Source: Bacteroidota bacterium (GTDB lineage Bacteria; Bacteroidota; Bacteroidia; Chitinophagales; Chitinophagaceae). Taken from it: a DNA stretch of 64,000 nucleotides. A model generated the notes under the pieces. It ran no database searches, was not told the origin of the DNA, and was given only the letters and a program-made list of their open reading frames with translations. The translations under genes and the position numbers were made by a program. Within the stretch, counting starts at the first letter, position 1. Each line of letters opens with the position of its first letter. The stretch spans positions 55,682-119,681 of the forward strand of contig JAFEAF010000008.1 in assembly GCA_018266555.1 (NCBI GenBank), given 5' to 3'. This document shows, one piece after another, positions 34,969 to 43,958 of the stretch.

Positions 34969-36429
34969 ATGGAAATAATACTTCAATTTATACGGCAGTA
35001 TCATTTGGTCACCGTAATTATTGTATTGTCCTACCTGGGTGTTTTTTTTACTATTTTGCTCGACAACCGGAATCCGGCAAAATCTCTTGCCTATATTCTG
35101 TTGCTTGTTTTTCTCCCCGTTTTAGGATTAATAGTTTATTATTTTTTTGGAAGAGATTTAAGGAAAAAAAGAATTTTTAGCCGCAAAGTTTTTAAAGACG
35201 CTGATATTGCGCAAAAGTATCTGGATCAATATTCCCGGCATTCAGAAGAGGAATTGGAACTCATGGAAAAAGAAATTGGTGATTTGGTTCAGCCTTTCCG
35301 GCATCTTTATGTTGAAAAAATATCATTTGTGCATACCGGCAATAAGGTTACTCTGTTAACCAATGGTGAAGAAAAGTTTCCGGCTTTATTTGAAGCATTA
35401 GAAAAAGCACAACATCACATACATATTGAATATTATATTCTCTCAAAGGATGATATTGGCAATAAGCTCACAGAAATTCTTTTGCGAAAAGCATCTAAAG
35501 GAGTGAAAGTGCGGGTGATCGTTGATGATCGTGGCAGTAATCGCATTAAAGATATTCCCCAAAAACTTATGAATGCCGGTATAGAAGTTTACAAGTTCAT
35601 GCCGGTCCGTTTCGGGTCTTTGGCACAGGCCAATTACCGCAACCACCGGAAAATAGTAGTAATTGATGGAAAAGCAGGGTTTGTGGGTGGTATTAATTTA
35701 GACGACCGTTACCTCAACAATGGAAAACACAAACTATACTGGCGGGATACACACATGCTGATTGAAGGGCCTGCTGTAAAAGAGTTACAATTCAATTTTT
35801 TCAAAAGCCTCAGCTTTGTAGCTAAAAAACAATTTGAATTAGATGCAACTTATTTTCCTGATAGCAACAACACGGAAAATAGCGCAAATGTCAGTATCGC
35901 TGCAAGCGGGCCTGCTTCCCCGCATCCATTCAATATGGAAGTACTGCTGGAGGCTATCACACAGGCAAAAAAAAGTATTAAGATTACAAATCCCTATTTC
36001 ATACCATCGGATCAAATACTGACCGCATTAGAACTGGCAGCAGCTGCCGGTGTAGATGTGGAATTGATTATACCCGGTAAGTCGGATAGTTTTATTGTAG
36101 CACATGCATCGTTCTCTTACCTGACCCCTTTAATTGCAAGAGGTGTAAAAGTTTATTTGTATGACAAAGGGTTTGTTCATGCAAAAACGATGGTGGTGGA
36201 TGGTAAAATCGGTTTTGTAGGTACGGTAAATATGGACATCCGTAGTTTTTATATCAACTTTGAAATTGCAGCCATTGTGCAGCATCCCGGATTTTGTGCG
36301 CAGATGGAAGCAGCATTTGCCAGGGACAAAGCCAACAGTCATATCATCATTGCTGCTGAGTGGGCAAACCGTTCAAGGTTTAATAAGCTTTTAGACTCAG
36401 TTTGCCATTTGCTGACCCCTTTGTTATAA
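34969..36429 (+). CDS. cls: Cardiolipin synthase (phospholipase D superfamily)
   Basis: A 486-residue membrane enzyme that condenses two phosphatidylglycerols to cardiolipin and glycerol. Two N-terminal helices (about 15-35 and 40-60) anchor it. Both HKD motifs are present and complete: NHRKIVVIDGKAGFVGGIN with DDRY, and VHAKTMVVDGKIGFVGTVN with DIRS. The PFNMEVLLEAI and TNPYFIPS segments are also typical. Length equals the family norm. It stands alone, 82 bp after the TfoX-N gene. Confidence 0.93.
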   Translation: MEIILQFIRQYHLVTVIIVLSYLGVFFTILLDNRNPAKSLAYILLLVFLPVLGLIVYYFFGRDLRKKRIFSRKVFKDADIAQKYLDQYSRHSEEELELMEKEIGDLVQPFRHLYVEKISFVHTGNKVTLLTNGEEKFPALFEALEKAQHHIHIEYYILSKDDIGNKLTEILLRKASKGVKVRVIVDDRGSNRIKDIPQKLMNAGIEVYKFMPVRFGSLAQANYRNHRKIVVIDGKAGFVGGINLDDRYLNNGKHKLYWRDTHMLIEGPAVKELQFNFFKSLSFVAKKQFELDATYFPDSNNTENSANVSIAASGPASPHPFNMEVLLEAITQAKKSIKITNPYFIPSDQILTALELAAAAGVDVELIIPGKSDSFIVAHASFSYLTPLIARGVKVYLYDKGFVHAKTMVVDGKIGFVGTVNMDIRSFYINFEIAAIVQHPGFCAQMEAAFARDKANSHIIIAAEWANRSRFNKLLDSVCHLLTPLL

Positions 36430-36681
36430 ATCGTACAGCTCCTGATAATCTAAAAAAGAATGTATCAACTATGCAATTGTACCGGTTCAAATGGTTAAAA
36501 AATAAAAAACCGATTGATCAAGAATGAGCCTATTTTCAATTTTTATTTTGTTATTCTTTATAATACATGAATTGCCAGGATACCAGCTATCAAAAGGGTA
36601 CGAAAAAGTCTTTTACTAAGCTTTATAATCATGTAAATTTTAAGTATTTTGAATTTTTCAGAAAGAACCCGTTTTAAATAA

Positions 36682-38481
36682 ATGCAAACAAACAATCCGA
36701 ATCTTTTTTACCAGCAGCAAATCGCAAAGCATGAGGCAGAAGAAAAAAAGTTGGTCAAAAACAAAAGCCTGTTTTCTCTATTACGTCTTGTTTTTATTGT
36801 GCTTGCCATCATTGCATTATGGAAATTGTGGGCAGTCTCAATCACTTTTGCTTTTATAACATTTACTATTTTAACAGGAGCTTTCATTGCAATCGTAATC
36901 AAAGACCTGAAAAACAAAGAAGTTCTTGAAAACATCCGTTTGCTGAAAAAAATTTGCCGGGAGGAACTACGGATTCTAAGTCATGATTTCCTGAACTTGC
37001 CGGATGGGCAGGAATTATGCCCTGCTCATCATGCGTATGCGCAAGACCTTGATATTTTTGGAAAAAACTCTTTATATCAATATATCAACCGAACTACTTC
37101 AGAACAGGGGCATCGGCGGTTGGCGAGTTGGTTATTGAATCCTTCTTCCATAGAAAACATTTTACAAAGACAGGAAGCATGTGTTGCCTTATGTCAAAAA
37201 CCCGATTGGGGGCAGCAGTTCCGTGCTTATGGTATTACCCATCCGGTTACTTTACCCTCTGAACAAAAAATAAATGACTGGAAACAAGACCAAAGACTCT
37301 TGCAAAATAAATCATGGCTTCGTATCATACGTTTCTTATTTCCACTTATTACGATTATCAGCCTGCTTCTTTTTCTGTTTGATATCATACCCGGTTCCCT
37401 GTTTACTTTTTTAATTATTGCATTCTTTGGAATTGCAGCTTCCATCAGCAAGCTATTTCAGCAACAATACCTCCGGCTGAACAAAATTGTTCCGGAATTG
37501 GAAACGCTGGAACAAAGTATCCGGATAATAGAAACCCATTCATTTGAAAGTGTTTTATTCAATCGGTTAAAAGATAATTTGGGTATTTCAAAAGAAGCCC
37601 CATCCCAAAGCATTAAACAACTCAAAAAAATTCTTGAACGCCTCGATTACCGGTACAACCCGATCATATATATTCCGCTCAACACTTTTTTACTATGGGA
37701 TTTGCAACAGATCTTTTTACTGGAAAAATGGCAGTTAAAATTTCAACATCAGATTCCTTCCTGGTTTGATACACTTGCAGAAGCAGAAGCGTTGATAAGC
37801 CTGGGTACTGTTACATTCAACCATCCTGGATGGTGTTTCCCAAAATTCAATCCTGATCCATCCGATTTTGATTCAACCGAAATGGGGCATCCGTTGATTC
37901 CAATTTCCAAAAGAGTAAATAATACATTTTCCACACATGGTGCCAGGCAGATAAATCTTGTAACGGGATCGAACATGGCTGGCAAGAGTACCTTTTTGCG
38001 AAGCGTTGGAATAAATATCGTATTAGCTATGGCAGGAGCTCCGGTATGTTGTAAGGAATTAACTCTTTCTTCCATGAAAGTGATGAGTTCTATGCGGGTG
38101 AGTGACAACCTGGAAGAAAATACATCCACCTTTTATGCAGAGCTAAAAAAACTAAAAGAAATTATTGAAGCCGTCAGAAGGCAGGAAAATGTTTTTATCC
38201 TGCTGGATGAGATCCTGAGAGGCACTAACTCTGCAGACCGTCACACCGGATCCATGGCTCTTTTAAAACAACTGATCAGGGAAAACGCTTCTTGCATTGT
38301 CGCCACGCATGACCTGGAACTTTCCAAATTAGTTACCAGCTATCCGGGTAGCTTTCACAATTTTCATTTTGATGTGCAGGTAAAAGATGAAGAATTATTT
38401 TTTGACTATAAAATAAAAGAAGGCGTTTGCCAAAGTATGAACGCTTCCTTATTGATGAAAAAGATAGGGATAGAGTTGTAA
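36682..38481 (+). CDS. Membrane-anchored MutS-like ATPase
   Basis: A 599-residue protein with a MutS-type C-terminal ATPase domain: Walker A GSNMAGKST (429-437), Walker B with FILLDEIL (Asp509, Glu510), GTNSADR after it, and VATHDLEL with the switch His. The MutS core/lever helices appear upstream (SEQGHRRLASWLLNP). It lacks the N-terminal mismatch-recognition domain with its F-x-E motif. Instead there are two hydrophobic pairs (about 27-73 and 214-250) that look like membrane spans. It is therefore not a mismatch-repair MutS; relatives in Bacteroidota are annotated as MutS-related proteins of unknown role. Conserved helices suggest dimerisation. Confidence 0.85.
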   Translation: MQTNNPNLFYQQQIAKHEAEEKKLVKNKSLFSLLRLVFIVLAIIALWKLWAVSITFAFITFTILTGAFIAIVIKDLKNKEVLENIRLLKKICREELRILSHDFLNLPDGQELCPAHHAYAQDLDIFGKNSLYQYINRTTSEQGHRRLASWLLNPSSIENILQRQEACVALCQKPDWGQQFRAYGITHPVTLPSEQKINDWKQDQRLLQNKSWLRIIRFLFPLITIISLLLFLFDIIPGSLFTFLIIAFFGIAASISKLFQQQYLRLNKIVPELETLEQSIRIIETHSFESVLFNRLKDNLGISKEAPSQSIKQLKKILERLDYRYNPIIYIPLNTFLLWDLQQIFLLEKWQLKFQHQIPSWFDTLAEAEALISLGTVTFNHPGWCFPKFNPDPSDFDSTEMGHPLIPISKRVNNTFSTHGARQINLVTGSNMAGKSTFLRSVGINIVLAMAGAPVCCKELTLSSMKVMSSMRVSDNLEENTSTFYAELKKLKEIIEAVRRQENVFILLDEILRGTNSADRHTGSMALLKQLIRENASCIVATHDLELSKLVTSYPGSFHNFHFDVQVKDEELFFDYKIKEGVCQSMNASLLMKKIGIEL

Positions 38482-38583
38482 AAAAATATTTCCAAAATTA
38501 TTTTTTGCCCGGCTCCTTTTCAAACGGAGAGGATACACTACATTCCATTGTTCAGAATATTTATTGGGTGAGGCAGAATAAAT

Positions 38584-39966
38584 TTATTTTCCCCAGCCAA
38601 ACCAATCATTACCATTAGCATAAAGCATCAAAGCTATCAGGATGATCATACCTGTGATCTGGGCATATTCCAGGAATTTATCACTTGGTTTTCGCCCGGA
38701 TACAATCTCATACAAAGTAAATAGCACATGGCCCCCATCAAGAGCAGGAATAGGCAGAAGATTCATGAATGCAAGTATGATAGAAAGAAATGCAGTGATT
38801 CTCCAGAACGCTTCCCAATCCCATTGATATTTCGGGAAAATAGAGCCAATGGCTTTAAAACCTCCCACTCCTTTATATCCACCCGTTTTTGGGTTGACGA
38901 TTTTTTTGAACTGATCAATATAATAAGCCAATTCAGTTCCCGTTTTTTTAATACCCGCAGGAAACGCTGCAAAAAATCCGTATTTCTTCACATTCAATTT
39001 TACCCAACCCAAGCTGTCCATCTGTTCATAATCTCCATAGCCGTAAGGAATAAAACCCAGCTTTCCTTCGCTATCCACCGGCGCTTTGAAAGTAATTTCA
39101 TTACTATCCCTTAATACACGAATATCCACTATTTGATCTTTGTGATCCAGCAATTCATTTTTCAATTCATCATAAAAATGAACGTTGGTGGAATCTATGC
39201 CGATTATTTTATCATTTTTCCTTAAGCCAGCTTTGTATGCATTACCGGTATCGGGGACATACAAGGCAATGACCGGAATTCTTGGTTCCAGGAAAAAACT
39301 GACATCCTTTTTTCTATTCATGATCAATTGCCCCAAAAGATCTACGGGCAATTTTAACTGGAGTGGTTCGCCATTGCGTTCCACCGTTATGTTGTCAGCA
39401 AGGATCACCGCACGAAACATTTTTTCAAAATCTTCTACCGGTTTGCCGTCCACTGCAATTATTTTATCGCCGTTTCTGATTCCTATTTTGTACAAAGTGC
39501 TGTCCACAACATGCACTCCGTATTTTAATGAGTTGGCCGGAATTTTTTTATCTCCCCAAATCATCAATATAAAAGCATAAATCACAAAAGCAGTAAGTAC
39601 ATTCATCGTAATTCCTGCCAGCATTATGATCAACCGTTGCCAGGCCGGCTTACTTCTGAACTCCCATTCTTTGGCGGGCTGCTTCATGGCTTCTTTATCC
39701 ATACTTTCATCTATCATGCCTGCAATTTTTACATAACCGCCCAATGGCAACCAGCCTATACCATACACGGTGTCATGCACTTTCTTTTTTACCAATGCAA
39801 ACCAGGGGTCAAAAAACAAAAAGAATTTTTCTACCCGGCATTTAAACCAACGGGCGGTGATGTAGTGCCCGAATTCATGCACAATGATGAGTATGGATAA
39901 AGCCAGTAGTAACTGCCCGACCTGTAAACCAACATTTGACCAATTGATCGCTAAAAGATTATTCAT
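38584..39966 (-). CDS. rseP: RseP-type site-2 metalloprotease
   Basis: A 460-residue intramembrane zinc protease (M50). The zinc motif HEFGH (His29, Glu30, His33) is in the first helix, and the third zinc ligand region is LLPIPALDGGHVLF near the C-terminus. Two PDZ domains lie between (about 135-215 and 220-300, with GNAYKAGLRKNDKIIGID). In other bacteria RseP cleaves anti-sigma factors and remnant signal peptides. It follows dxr (gap 120 bp), as in many bacteria where dxr and rseP are clustered. Confidence 0.94.
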   Translation of the reverse strand: MNNLLAINWSNVGLQVGQLLLALSILIIVHEFGHYITARWFKCRVEKFFLFFDPWFALVKKKVHDTVYGIGWLPLGGYVKIAGMIDESMDKEAMKQPAKEWEFRSKPAWQRLIIMLAGITMNVLTAFVIYAFILMIWGDKKIPANSLKYGVHVVDSTLYKIGIRNGDKIIAVDGKPVEDFEKMFRAVILADNITVERNGEPLQLKLPVDLLGQLIMNRKKDVSFFLEPRIPVIALYVPDTGNAYKAGLRKNDKIIGIDSTNVHFYDELKNELLDHKDQIVDIRVLRDSNEITFKAPVDSEGKLGFIPYGYGDYEQMDSLGWVKLNVKKYGFFAAFPAGIKKTGTELAYYIDQFKKIVNPKTGGYKGVGGFKAIGSIFPKYQWDWEAFWRITAFLSIILAFMNLLPIPALDGGHVLFTLYEIVSGRKPSDKFLEYAQITGMIILIALMLYANGNDWFGWGK

Positions 39967-40086
39967 ACAACGGTATTCCTGGACAAAGAATAAATTTTTG
40001 TTTTAAAAAGAATCTGCAAATATCAATGAAATCAGTCATTTTTTCAGTCTGGCGGCAAATAATTTGAAAAACCTTAAGAAGCGGGT

Positions 40087-41256
40087 TTATAGGTGAATGA
40101 TATCGGCAGCATACGTCCGGGCCTCGCCATCGCTTTCAAAATATTCTTCGAGGGAAGGTTTGCTGATGTAAGGAACTTTCTGCATGGTTTTTTCAATCAC
40201 ATCTGTCATATCAAGAAACCCAATGCGATTTCTCAGAAATGCATAAACAGCGATCTCATTGGCCGCATTCATGATACAGGGTAAATTGCCGCCCTTGTGC
40301 AAAGATTCCATCGCCAATGCGAGATTTCGAAAAGTTTTCATATCCGGTTCTTCAAAATTCAGGGTGCTGATTTTTTTGAAATCATAACGGGGAAAATCAT
40401 TCCGGATTCTTTTGGGAAATGCTAATGCATATTGAATAGGTAAACGCATATCCGGTAATCCCATTTGTGCTTTGATACTTCCATCTTCAAATTGCACCAT
40501 GCTATGTATGATACTTTGAGGATGAATCAACACCTGAATTTTTTCCGGTTTGAGATTAAATAACCATTTTGCTTCAATCATTTCCAAACCTTTATTCATT
40601 AATGTAGCCGAATCTATGGTAACCTTTACACCCATATTCCAATTCGGATGTTGCAAGGCATGTTCTTTTTTTACATTTACAAGGAAATTAGGTTTGCGCC
40701 CCAGGAAAGGCCCACCTGATGCGGTAAGGATTACTTTTTCGATCGGATTCCTTGTTTCACCTACAAGGCATTGAAAAATGGCAGAATGTTCGGAATCAAC
40801 GGGAATGACAGGAACTCTTTTCTCCACCGCTTTTCTCATGACAATATCGCCGGCAACAACAAGGGTTTCTTTATTGGCTAATGCTACTGCTTTTCCATTT
40901 TGAATTGCATTCAAAGTAGGTTTCAACCCTGCATATCCTACAATGGCAGCCAGCATCAGGTCATAACAATCCATGGCCGCCACTTCTTCCAATGCTTTTT
41001 CCCCGGTAAATACTTTTATGCTTTTTGCTGACAAAGCTTCCTTTACTTTCAAATATTTTTTTTCATCCCCGATGACTACAATGTTAGGAGAAAATTTTAA
41101 TGCCTGTTGAATCAACAGTTCTTCATTGTCCTTTGCCGTTAATACTTCAGCAGAAAATTTATCAGGGTTCGCCGCAATGACATCCAGCGCCTGCGTACCG
41201 ATAGAACCGGTAGAGCCAAAGATGGCTATTCGTCTTATATTTTGTTCAGTAGTCAT
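40087..41256 (-). CDS. dxr: 1-deoxy-D-xylulose-5-phosphate reductoisomerase
   Basis: A 389-residue enzyme of the MEP isoprenoid pathway that converts DXP to MEP with NADPH. It has the N-terminal NADPH motif GSTGSIGTQALDVI, the metal and substrate loops VDSEHSAIFQCL and LTASGGPF, HPNWNMGVKVTIDSATLMNKGLE and the C-terminal four-helix domain. Length is standard. It lies between the GH3-like gene (50 bp upstream) and rseP (120 bp downstream) on the same strand and is probably co-transcribed with them. Confidence 0.96.
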   Translation of the reverse strand: MTTEQNIRRIAIFGSTGSIGTQALDVIAANPDKFSAEVLTAKDNEELLIQQALKFSPNIVVIGDEKKYLKVKEALSAKSIKVFTGEKALEEVAAMDCYDLMLAAIVGYAGLKPTLNAIQNGKAVALANKETLVVAGDIVMRKAVEKRVPVIPVDSEHSAIFQCLVGETRNPIEKVILTASGGPFLGRKPNFLVNVKKEHALQHPNWNMGVKVTIDSATLMNKGLEMIEAKWLFNLKPEKIQVLIHPQSIIHSMVQFEDGSIKAQMGLPDMRLPIQYALAFPKRIRNDFPRYDFKKISTLNFEEPDMKTFRNLALAMESLHKGGNLPCIMNAANEIAVYAFLRNRIGFLDMTDVIEKTMQKVPYISKPSLEEYFESDGEARTYAADIIHL

Positions 41257-41306
41257 GGAATGCAGTAATCAAAATAATCAAATATGAGTAATGTCGAAAA
41301 CGAAAA

Positions 41307-42803
41307 TCAATTTTCTTTCCATTTTATCAACTCATCGGCAATCTTTCGGTCATTGCTCAACCTCGGCACCTTGTTTTGTCCGCCTAACTTACCAATGGAT
41401 TTCATATAATCAATAAACCCGTTTTTCCGAACCGGAACGATTTTCAGAGGTGCCAGAATGTTTCCTCTTCTCAAATCGCCATAATAGGTATTCTTTTCCT
41501 GGAGCACTTCATCCAGCCGGGATTCAAATTCCCCGATGTTAGCAGGTTTCTTTTCAAACTCCACAAACCATTCATGAAAAGATTTATCTTCCCCATTGCT
41601 GACATATGGCGCTACAGTAAACTCTGTTATAGGTATATGTTCTGCTGAAGCTGCTTTCAGCATACTATATTCCACTTCTTCACTAATGACATGCTCCCCA
41701 AATGCTGAAATAAAATGTTTTGTTCTTCCAGTCACTATTAAACGGTACGGGTTAACAGATACAAATTTTACCGTATCGCCAATGTTATATCCCCAGAGCC
41801 CGGCATTGCTATTAATGATCAGCGCATAATTTTCACCCACTTTTATATCTTTTAAAGACAGGCGGGTTGGCTGTTCTTTAAAAATTTCTGAAACAGGGAT
41901 AAATTCAAAAAAAATACCACTGTTAGTATTCAACAATAAACCTTCAGCGTTTTTTGAATCCTGGAAAGCAATAAATCCTTCAGATGCAGGAAAAGTTTCA
42001 ATGCCATCAATTTCTTTACCAATACTTTCCAGCAATTTTGATTTATAAGGTTCAAAATTTACTCCGCCATAAACCATAACAGAAAAATTTGGAAATATAT
42101 CCTTGATTTTTTTTCCTGTTCTTTCGGTCAACAGATCAAAATACATCTGCACCCACGGAGGAATACCGCTGATCAGTGTCATATTCTGCCCCAATGTCTC
42201 GTCAGCAATTTTTCCGAGTTTGGTTTCCCAATCTTCAATGCAATTGGTTTCATAAGAAGGTAATTGGTTGGTTCTTAAATAACGGGGTATATGATGATTC
42301 ACGATGCCGCTCAATCTTCCTGTTGGAATGCCTCCCACTCTTTCCAATTCCGGCGATCCGGAAAGAAAAATCATTTTACCATCTGCAAAATGTGTACTCC
42401 CTGTTTCTGCCATATAACATAGTAAGGCATTGCGAGCAGAATTAATATGATTAGGAATAGAGTCTTTTGTAATGGGTATGTACTTTGTACCGCTGGTAGT
42501 GCCAGATGTTTTAGCAAAATAAATAGGACGTCCTTTCCACAAAACATTATGTCTCCCTTCTTTGATTCGATCAATATATGGTCTGAGTAATTCGTAATCC
42601 CGGATAGAAATAGCTTGCCGGAATTCCTCATAGGTATTCACCTCATTTAGGTGGGTGTCCTTTCCTATTTCGGTTTTTCGGCCGGTTTTAATCATTGACC
42701 GGAGGATATTTTCCTGGTCGGCAACCGCCGTTTCTATACTCCTACGGATACCTTTATATATATATGAAGCAAAGGGCCTGGCTAAGAATGACTTGATTTT
42801 CAT
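41307..42803 (-). CDS. GH3-family acyl-acid-amido synthetase-like protein
   Basis: A 498-residue ANL-superfamily protein of the GH3 auxin-promoter family. The ATP/AMP motifs are visible: FAKTSGTTSGTKYIPITKDS (P-loop-like), VMVYGGVNFEPYKSKL, and LIINSNAGLWGYNIGDTVKF, followed by VTGRTKHFISAFGEHVISEE. In plants GH3 enzymes join amino acids to acyl acids through acyl-AMP; the bacterial substrate is unknown. I chose the ATG at 42803 (MKIKSFLARPF); an upstream TTG at 42938 would add 45 residues, run into the rplU promoter, and lie upstream of the -7 box found at 42835-42828. Confidence 0.88.
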   Translation of the reverse strand: MKIKSFLARPFASYIYKGIRRSIETAVADQENILRSMIKTGRKTEIGKDTHLNEVNTYEEFRQAISIRDYELLRPYIDRIKEGRHNVLWKGRPIYFAKTSGTTSGTKYIPITKDSIPNHINSARNALLCYMAETGSTHFADGKMIFLSGSPELERVGGIPTGRLSGIVNHHIPRYLRTNQLPSYETNCIEDWETKLGKIADETLGQNMTLISGIPPWVQMYFDLLTERTGKKIKDIFPNFSVMVYGGVNFEPYKSKLLESIGKEIDGIETFPASEGFIAFQDSKNAEGLLLNTNSGIFFEFIPVSEIFKEQPTRLSLKDIKVGENYALIINSNAGLWGYNIGDTVKFVSVNPYRLIVTGRTKHFISAFGEHVISEEVEYSMLKAASAEHIPITEFTVAPYVSNGEDKSFHEWFVEFEKKPANIGEFESRLDEVLQEKNTYYGDLRRGNILAPLKIVPVRKNGFIDYMKSIGKLGGQNKVPRLSNDRKIADELIKWKEN

Positions 42804-42827
42804 GATCTCATTGATAACAACAGGAAA

Positions 42828-42835
42828 CAAAAGTA
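42828..42835 (-). promoter_or_regulatory. Putative GH3-dxr-rseP promoter -7 element
   Basis: Minus-strand TACTTTTG (42835-42828) matches TAnnTTTG and ends 24 nt before the ATG at 42803. It supports this start for the GH3 gene. Confidence 0.4.
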
Positions 42836-42891
42836 TAAAGGATAGACGCAGAAACCATAATAATTTAGCCCCATAAAACTTTGATTTTCCG

Positions 42892-42922
42892 TTTGCAGGT
42901 TGATGTTTTCCCCTTACCTTTG
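42892..42922 (+). promoter_or_regulatory. rplU-rpmA promoter (TTTG - 19 bp - TACCTTTG)
   Basis: TTTG (42892-42895), a 19-bp spacer and TACCTTTG (42915-42922) reproduce the Bacteroidota vegetative promoter exactly. The -7 box ends 19 nt before the rplU ATG, leaving a leader too short for an L21 autoregulatory structure. Confidence 0.7.
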
Positions 42923-42941
42923 CCCTCCTAATTTTCAAATT

Positions 42942-43241
42942 ATGTTAGCAGTAGTAAAAATAGCCGGACAGCAATTTACCGTAGAAAAAGACCAAACTCT
43001 GTTTGTACCTCACCTGGAAGGTAAAGCAGGCGACAAAGTGGAACTGGAAGTGTTGTTGACTGATGCCGATGGCAAAATATCAATCGGCCCTGCTGTTAAA
43101 ACAAAAATAAAAGCAGAAATTGTGGAACAGGTGAAAGGTGATACGGTGATTGCTTACAAACAAAAAAGAAGAAAAGGTTTCCATAAAAAGAAAGGACATC
43201 GCACAGCTTATACCCAAATCAAAGTAACGGGTATAGCATAA
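42942..43241 (+). CDS. rplU: 50S ribosomal protein L21
   Basis: A 99-residue large-subunit protein (LAVVKIAGQQFTVEKDQTLFVP, GDKVELEVLL, KIKAEIVEQVKGDTVIAYKQKRRKGFHKKKGHRTAYTQIKV). The basic loop KQKRRKGFHKKKGHR binds 23S rRNA. The frame is open upstream to 42900, but the promoter ends at 42922, so the ATG at 42942 is the true start and gives the standard N-terminus. Forms the usual operon with rpmA, 50 bp downstream. Confidence 0.96.
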   Translation: MLAVVKIAGQQFTVEKDQTLFVPHLEGKAGDKVELEVLLTDADGKISIGPAVKTKIKAEIVEQVKGDTVIAYKQKRRKGFHKKKGHRTAYTQIKVTGIA

Positions 43242-43291
43242 CAAATTTGAAAACCTGAAATCATAAATTGTAAATTTTAAATTTCTTTTGT

Positions 43292-43552
43292 ATGGCACAT
43301 AAAAAAGGCGAAGGCAGTGTAAAGAATGGCCGTGACTCTCAAAGCAAACGCCTCGGGGTAAAAATCTTCGGAGGCCAACCTGCTATTGCCGGCAACATAA
43401 TCGTTCGTCAACGTGGCACGGTATATCATCCCGGAAAAAATGTTGGTGTTGGAAAAGATTTTTCTTTGTTTGCATTATCAGATGGTGTTGTTGAGTTCAG
43501 AAAAGGAAGAAACAACAGAACCTATGTTTCAGTAGCAGACGTTCAAGCCTGA
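43292..43552 (+). CDS. rpmA: 50S ribosomal protein L27
   Basis: An 86-residue protein near the peptidyl-transferase centre. It starts [20 protein letters not shown], so there is no cleavable N-terminal extension as in Firmicutes, followed by [29 protein letters not shown] and a C-terminal [13 protein letters not shown]. Normal length. Second gene of the rplU operon. Confidence 0.97.
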   Translation: MAHKKGEGSVKNGRDSQSKRLGVKIFGGQPAIAGNIIVRQRGTVYHPGKNVGVGKDFSLFALSDGVVEFRKGRNNRTYVSVADVQA

Positions 43553-43661
43553 TTTTAGTTTCCTGTTTTCCACATTGTAGAAAAAAAAGTTTTGATAGTA
43601 TGAAATAATTATTATTTTTACTGTCGTTAACCCATTTTTACTAACAATTAAATTCTAAACA

Positions 43662-43739
43662 ATGGCTACTAAAACAAAGAAAAAAGCTGCTCCTAAGAAA
43701 AAAGCAACTAAGAAGAAAGCAGCTAAAAAGAAAAAATAA
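43662..43739 (+). CDS. 25-residue Lys/Ala-rich basic peptide
   Basis: An ATG-started frame of 25 codons encodes a peptide with 15 lysines; nearly all other residues are Ala, Thr or Pro (MATKTKKKAAPKKKATKKK and so on), resembling the C-terminal tails of histone H1 or bacterial HU/Hc1-like proteins. It lies 109 bp after rpmA on the same strand and 26 bp before a strong terminator, so the transcript end is set for it. Mixed AAA/AAG codons and the clean terminator suggest a true gene, too short for most annotation pipelines. It may bind nucleic acid or rRNA; that is inference from charge. Confidence 0.6.
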   Translation: MATKTKKKAAPKKKATKKKAAKKKK

Positions 43740-43765
43740 GTTTTAATTTTTCTAAAAAGTTATAC

Positions 43766-43795
43766 AGTCCTCCGTTATCCGGGGGACTTTTTTTT
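43766..43795 (+). terminator. Strong intrinsic terminator
   Basis: AGTCCTCC and GGGGGACT form an 8-bp stem (one G-U pair) with a 7-nt loop, then T7. It ends the rplU-rpmA-micropeptide region. Confidence 0.88.
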
Positions 43796-43958
43796 ATATT
43801 TTCAAAATAAATCACTGCTACTCCAACTTTTTTATTTTGATAAACAGGCTCTGCATACAGCCAAATGTAATCTTTCATAACATCCATGATTGAAATTTAC
43901 GGCTTCCGGGTCAGTCAGGTCATTCGTGTAATTCATAGCTAAAGCATAAATTGCATAT

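Noticed and set aside
36682..38481. Mismatch-repair mutS
   Set aside because: The N-terminal mismatch-binding domain is absent and hydrophobic spans are present, so it is not the repair protein.
38728..39114. 128-codon plus-strand open frame
   Set aside because: Shadow of rseP, which has clear zinc-protease and PDZ motifs on the other strand.
43723..43887. 54-codon minus-strand frame with protein-like composition downstream of rpmA
   Set aside because: It runs antisense through the strong terminator at 43766-43795 and into the end of the lysine-rich peptide gene, and has no promoter; the plus-strand reading explains the region better.
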